This document shows, piece by piece, positions 59,868 through 64,000 of a stretch of 64,000 nucleotides of DNA. The DNA comes from Gemmobacter aquaticus (GTDB lineage Bacteria; Pseudomonadota; Alphaproteobacteria; Rhodobacterales; Rhodobacteraceae). The stretch lies in assembly GCF_007859075.1 (NCBI RefSeq), contig NZ_VOAK01000025.1, forward strand, positions 146,156-210,155. The letters run 5' to 3'. Each line of letters starts with the position of its first letter. The first letter of the stretch is position 1. Below the pieces are notes generated by a model. That model worked only from the letters and a program-made list of their open reading frames with translations, ran no database searches and had not been told where the DNA came from. The position numbers were made by a program, and so were the translations under genes.

Positions 59868-62800
59868 TCACTCGAAACGCTGGTCTCGATCTCGGCTTTC
59901 CTCCTGCTCGGCCTGACGGATACGATCAATTCGGGCGCGGATGTCAGGAACCAAGCGAGAGATCGTGTGCCTGACCTCAGGCGCAGGATGATCCTGTAAA
60001 GATTCTATCACGGCGAGACGGCACTCCATAATCGCCGCTCGGCTACCCGACCAGCTCATTGGGGCAAGATGCTGGAGATATGCCTCGACCACGTCCTCGG
60101 GGCGCGGTGCCGCCTTGAGGAACGCTTGAGCGAGTGGAGAAATCTGTCCGGATTCACCTTCATCATCGACCCCGCGCGCGAAGGGAGAGATCTGACGGGC
60201 GACTCTGGTCCAACGGTCAGGATTTTGTCTGCACCATTCGATCAGAGCCTCAGTCGGCACGCACGAGAGTGGCCCAGGACGCGGACCGTCTCGAAACCTT
60301 ATGGACGGCTCATCTGCTTCGTCGGGAAAGACGCGGTCGAGAAAGACTTTGGGGGCTCGCTCCGCCAGTGCGGAAAGCGTTCTTTCGACATCATAGGTGC
60401 TCCCGTATCGTCTTGCAGCACGATCTATGATCGCCTCCATTACGCGGTTCGCCCCCGGTCCGTCATCCCCGCGCAGACACGCCGACATGGCGCGCGACAT
60501 ATGCTCATCTATGTTCACATGAATATCATCTGCGCTGATGATCTCCATGACCGCATCAAGGCCAACTTGCCGAACCTCTTCTGGCCAGCGATATCGGACT
60601 TTCCCTTCGACATATCGGAGCATGTTCAGCGCATCGACTACTTGCCCCGGACCGCCCGATTTGGCGAGGATGGTGCGCAAGAGACGAACGCGGTCTTCAT
60701 CACTCAGCTCGCGCTCTTCGCGCCAGGATACATCGCTGAAGTGCCAAACTGGAGTTTCCGCCTCCCCAGCGATTTCGATGACGTGTTCCAACTCCTGCGT
60801 AGGCAGCACACCCCTCGCGAGAAAGATACCGTATTGTCGTCGCAAGGCAGGGATACCTCGACACTCAACCCGAATGTCGTTTGCGACGGCTGGGTTCGAG
60901 ATATCAAGCTGCTGAATGAAGCCTGAGAGGACGCTGGTCTGGCGTGTCCGGGAGGGATCGATAAGATGCAGATCTCGAAGGGCTCCCCATACCTCGACAG
61001 GAGCGGCTGCCCCTTGCGCGAGTCCGACACCGAGTTGATAAAAAGACCCGACTTCCGCTTCGAGAAGATTACGACCCACAGCGCGTAGGCTATCAAGGCT
61101 GGCCGCCAGTTCCTGCCCGAGAAGCTCTAAGCGTTGCGCTCGCGAGGCCTCGGCAGCATTTACGTCTTCGTCGTCGTTCTCTAAGTGGAAATCCCAACCC
61201 ATGACCATCTCTGCGCGCACACGAGCTTCGAGGTCTACTGGCTCCATGTGATCGACAAGGCGCAGGACATTTTCTGTATCGGCGCGGGGAAATTCTTCGC
61301 CGCGGCGTTGGATATAATAGAGCATCCGTTTCAGAGCGTGCCTACCTTCGGGCCAAGGCGCTGCCGCTTGCAGTTGTCGCGCGACTTGGTCGATCCGTGG
61401 CCTTAGTGTAGGGATGCACTTCCAGATGTCACCGATTTCGTCTGCAAGCGCTTTTCGGGCGCTGTCTCTGATCGCTACAGGGCCATCCACAGCGATCTCG
61501 GCCGCCAAATCGAGCCACCTTGTGAACCACTCGACAACGTCTTGCCAATGGGGTTCCCATCCGAACGCATCTGGACGCGCATCATCGTAAGAGAGGATGG
61601 AAGAGGACCAGTAGCCCGTTCGCAATGCCGAGCGAAGCATGATGATACCGCGCGCGTTGTGGTCCGGGTCGTTCGCCAAAAGATACTGGCGCGCGACTTG
61701 GATGCGCGTGTCGGTCTGGGCCAGCGTTCCAGACAGGTAGAGGTTGAAAAGGCTGCTCAACGCATCGTCGGCATTCGATGACCGTTGCTCGGCGACCGCG
61801 ATGGTTAGCGTCACCAGTCGTTCGCAGGCACGCGGGAACATGGCCTCGGAATGAGCGATCCGCGAGATCATGCGGGTCAAGCTGTCGAGGCTATGGAAAT
61901 CTCCTGAGGCAGCCTGAAGGGCAGCTATCATACCATCGATAACTCGCAGCGCCTCATCCGGGACTAGGTGACACACGGCTACAAGCACATGCATGTCCGG
62001 CGTCGGACCATGCAAGGGTCCGCCTGCGTCCATCCACCGAGTGACGATGCGGCGAGCCTCATCTGAATCGTGAAGGTATGAAAGTCGCCGAGCGAACGAT
62101 CGACGGAGGCGCAGATTGGCGGCAAAGCCATCCGCGATACTCCGCCATGGTATCGACTTCAGAGCCTGTGTGGCGAGACGGTTTGCGAGAGCGTGGGGCA
62201 GAACGGCTCTCCACCTGCTTCGGGCTTGGGCAAGTCCCCGGTCGAGAAGAGTAGCGGCGTGCCGATGCATTGCTCTCCGTGACAATTCGGCAAGTGAGCC
62301 GAGGAAGGTCAGCTCATCCGGTTCCTCCTCGCCGTCCACTTCGAAAGAGTAGACCAGCGACAGAACCTCTGCCGCGCGCGCCAGTTCTTCGTTCCGTTCC
62401 TCGCGTTGCCAGAACAGGCGATCGAAAAGCGCCGAGTCCTCGAAGGCCGAAAGGGTTCCTGTTCGGGGTGCAGCTTGGGCGAGGGCGAATCCCAACCGGG
62501 CGTTGCCTTGAGCGAGTTCCGCGAGTCGCCGAGCATCTCCGGAAGACAGGTCACGGCGGCGACGGCGGAGAAGGACCTCGACAATGTCGGAACCCTCTGC
62601 CTCGACGCGAACGACATCGGTTTCCTCTGGCCTATCGGCTCGGACGTCATACTCGACCGTGATCAGCCGAACGGGTCCCGGCCGCTCGGCCAATTTGCGC
62701 GCCAGTGCTTGGTGGCTTTCCGGTGGACAATTGTCGACAACCAAAATTGCCGGCGAATTACGGTCGACAAGCGCTTCAAGCATGCCCATGGGCGCTGGGT

Positions 62801-63635
62801 CGGGCGAATGGCCCAAATCCGTGTAGATAGCATGTGAGCTAGGCAATGCAGCCAAATCTCCGATTGGCTCGAAAAGCGCCTGCACGATGCGGCTTTTCCC
62901 AATACCGGACAGCCCGGCGATGCGCACAGAACCGGTTCCATTGCGGACAAGGCTTCGAATAGCATCGAGTGCATTCGGGAGTTCTCGGATCGGATCGTCG
63001 CGCCCGATGCGAAATACGAGCCCCGCCTCGCAAATCAGATCGTCAGGTTCTCCTTCCGGTGTTGACGACCAACGTCCGAAGGGCTGCCAGCCCGCGAGGA
63101 TGGGAAGTGTCAGGCGTTTTCGTAGCCACAAGGCTACCGAAGCCTGTGCGCTCACCCATCGACTAATTGCTTTCCGGTCAAGAAATATCAGATCCAGGTC
63201 TGCCCCGTTGGGATCGTCGGCAACAGCCGCACGCATCGCATCGACACGTCGTCGAAGCATCGCTTCTGAACAGTTCGCACCTGCACTTGCAATTATATAG
63301 GAACCTCTCCTGGCAGCGAGTGCAGATATCGCTGGCCGAAGTGAGCCGCCATAGCGCATCTCGCCCGTGATGGCGGCAGCAGCAAGGTCGGCTGCTTTGA
63401 CCTGGATTCCTACGTCTCGCCGTGCGAGCGGGCCAGCGGGCAAAAACGATCCGACCGGATCCACGACAATATCGAGTCCTCCGTCGGCGGCAGTCTGACT
63501 GCCTCCCCAACGGACCTCGTTTCGATGACCCGCTTGCCTCTCGCGCTCCGCCTCGCAAAGCCGTGCCAATAATTCGCGAAGATCCGCATCTGTTAAATCG
63601 ACCAAACGGTCAGTCGGAAGGTCGAACACTGGCAT
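59868..63635 (-). CDS. PD-(D/E)XK (Mrr-like) nuclease fused to STAND-type NTPase, putative anti-phage protein
   Basis: 1255 residues. The N-terminus (about 1-170) is restriction-endonuclease-like: TAADGGLDIVV with Asp51/Asp55, then IQVK (Gln78, Lys80), the D...QxK arrangement of Mrr enzymes, followed by an SYIIASAG strand. A P-loop NTPase follows: Walker A GLSGIGKSR (241-249), Walker B PAILVVDNC (Asp301), and AQGNARLGFALAQ, like the winged-helix link of STAND/NB-ARC proteins. The last about 800 residues are mostly helical, repeat-like and rich in Arg/Glu. This order matches Avs-type defence sensors, in which the C-terminus binds a phage protein and activates the nuclease. Family membership is inferred from motifs. 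No partner gene is seen. Confidence 0.85.
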   Translation of the reverse strand: MPVFDLPTDRLVDLTDADLRELLARLCEAERERQAGHRNEVRWGGSQTAADGGLDIVVDPVGSFLPAGPLARRDVGIQVKAADLAAAAITGEMRYGGSLRPAISALAARRGSYIIASAGANCSEAMLRRRVDAMRAAVADDPNGADLDLIFLDRKAISRWVSAQASVALWLRKRLTLPILAGWQPFGRWSSTPEGEPDDLICEAGLVFRIGRDDPIRELPNALDAIRSLVRNGTGSVRIAGLSGIGKSRIVQALFEPIGDLAALPSSHAIYTDLGHSPDPAPMGMLEALVDRNSPAILVVDNCPPESHQALARKLAERPGPVRLITVEYDVRADRPEETDVVRVEAEGSDIVEVLLRRRRRDLSSGDARRLAELAQGNARLGFALAQAAPRTGTLSAFEDSALFDRLFWQREERNEELARAAEVLSLVYSFEVDGEEEPDELTFLGSLAELSRRAMHRHAATLLDRGLAQARSRWRAVLPHALANRLATQALKSIPWRSIADGFAANLRLRRSFARRLSYLHDSDEARRIVTRWMDAGGPLHGPTPDMHVLVAVCHLVPDEALRVIDGMIAALQAASGDFHSLDSLTRMISRIAHSEAMFPRACERLVTLTIAVAEQRSSNADDALSSLFNLYLSGTLAQTDTRIQVARQYLLANDPDHNARGIIMLRSALRTGYWSSSILSYDDARPDAFGWEPHWQDVVEWFTRWLDLAAEIAVDGPVAIRDSARKALADEIGDIWKCIPTLRPRIDQVARQLQAAAPWPEGRHALKRMLYYIQRRGEEFPRADTENVLRLVDHMEPVDLEARVRAEMVMGWDFHLENDDEDVNAAEASRAQRLELLGQELAASLDSLRAVGRNLLEAEVGSFYQLGVGLAQGAAAPVEVWGALRDLHLIDPSRTRQTSVLSGFIQQLDISNPAVANDIRVECRGIPALRRQYGIFLARGVLPTQELEHVIEIAGEAETPVWHFSDVSWREERELSDEDRVRLLRTILAKSGGPGQVVDALNMLRYVEGKVRYRWPEEVRQVGLDAVMEIISADDIHVNIDEHMSRAMSACLRGDDGPGANRVMEAIIDRAARRYGSTYDVERTLSALAERAPKVFLDRVFPDEADEPSIRFRDGPRPGPLSCVPTEALIEWCRQNPDRWTRVARQISPFARGVDDEGESGQISPLAQAFLKAAPRPEDVVEAYLQHLAPMSWSGSRAAIMECRLAVIESLQDHPAPEVRHTISRLVPDIRARIDRIRQAEQEESRDRDQRFE

Positions 63636-64000
63636 GTTTCATTTCCCATATCGGCGTCGCCTGCGTCGCTGCAAAACGGAGCAATGGTGTATACATTACC
63701 CCCTTTAATCATTTGACTCGTCTCATAGAAGGCTGAACCGCGACGGGACTGCCGGGCGTTCCGAAATCTGGGCGGCATGGTGCGGTTTCCACCACCGATG
63801 CTGCGCAGCAATACCAACGACAAGTCTGGGGACGCTGCACCGCGGCACCCGTGCGGCTGCGGGCGGCGGCTTAGGGCCGTCCGCCCCGTTCTGCCAAGCT
63901 GATCGCAGCCGCGAACACGAGGAAATCCGGTTCGATCGAAGGGCTCGTGGACGAGAAACGGCAGTAGCGCTTCGCGAGCGCCTAAAGGACCCCGCCGAAC
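63636..64000. other. Right-edge region without a recognised gene
   Basis: 365 bp. It holds the promoter region of the minus-strand nuclease-NTPase gene (AT-rich TAATGTATAC near 63690, in minus reading; GGGAAA before the ATG). The rest, up to the edge, shows no open frame I recognise. Confidence 0.4.

Noticed and set aside
63593..63823. 76-codon minus-strand frame overlapping the start of the nuclease-NTPase gene
   Set aside because: Out of frame with that gene, no similarity, and its span is better explained as the promoter/leader.

Overview
The window looks like chromosome from a high-GC alphaproteobacterium of the order Rhodobacterales (Paracoccus/Rhodobacter/Roseobacter type). The basis is uniformly high GC with GC-ending codons, GGAG-type ribosome sites, many 4-nt ATGA start/stop overlaps, and the mix of recognisable families (FeuP-like regulator, MlaA/MlaC pair, cobC-cobD, glnK-amtB, Tad pilus genes). 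No rRNA or intact tRNA gene is present. The species cannot be fixed from the sequence alone.

Layout. 1-7.2 kb: minus-strand metabolic operons (truncated FadH-like reductase, HAD phosphatase, RsmD, FAD reductase; PCD and GST; FemAB-like acyltransferase; GDPD and RidA) with one plus-strand peroxiredoxin. 7.3-10.5 kb: a type I secretion ABC transporter and adaptor. 10.7-20.7 kb: MlaA/MlaC, dipeptidase, lytic transglycosylase, DapA, EamA transporter, SmpB, SseA, aromatic aminotransferase. 20.8-26.3 kb: AmtB/GlnK divergent from a class A penicillin-binding protein, then LrgAB. 26.4-34.2 kb: GNAT, SMC with an overlapping small gene, and a cobC-cobD-glycosyltransferase-MOSC operon. 34.4-37.6 kb: a small unknown gene, an AraC regulator and a Tat-exported sulfatase.

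38.0-49.7 kb is a Tad/Flp pilus locus: Flp pilin, CpaB, TadG-like, two TadE/F-like, TadZ/CpaE, CpaF, TadB, TadC, a LuxR-type regulator, the prepilin peptidase CpaA, and a convergent TadG-like/TadE-like pair. No secretin (CpaC/RcpA), CpaD or TadD is visible. 49.8-53.7 kb holds two divergent exported proteins with nearly matching Gly/Asn-rich tracts. One of them, PepSY-like, heads an operon with a FeuP/FeuQ-type (PhoPQ-like) two-component system, and an 11-bp-spaced direct repeat lies in its promoter. 54.7-57.3 kb carries the DUF3300/DUF2950 secreted pair.

From about 57.9 kb to the right edge is a probable genomic island. A 44-nt remnant of the 3' half of tRNA-Phe(GAA) lies next to a tyrosine integrase. 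The only other large gene is a 1255-aa protein that reads as an N-terminal PD-(D/E)XK (Mrr-like) nuclease joined to a STAND-type P-loop NTPase and a long helical C-terminus, the architecture of Avs-type anti-phage sensors. This is the best candidate for a poorly described system in the window.
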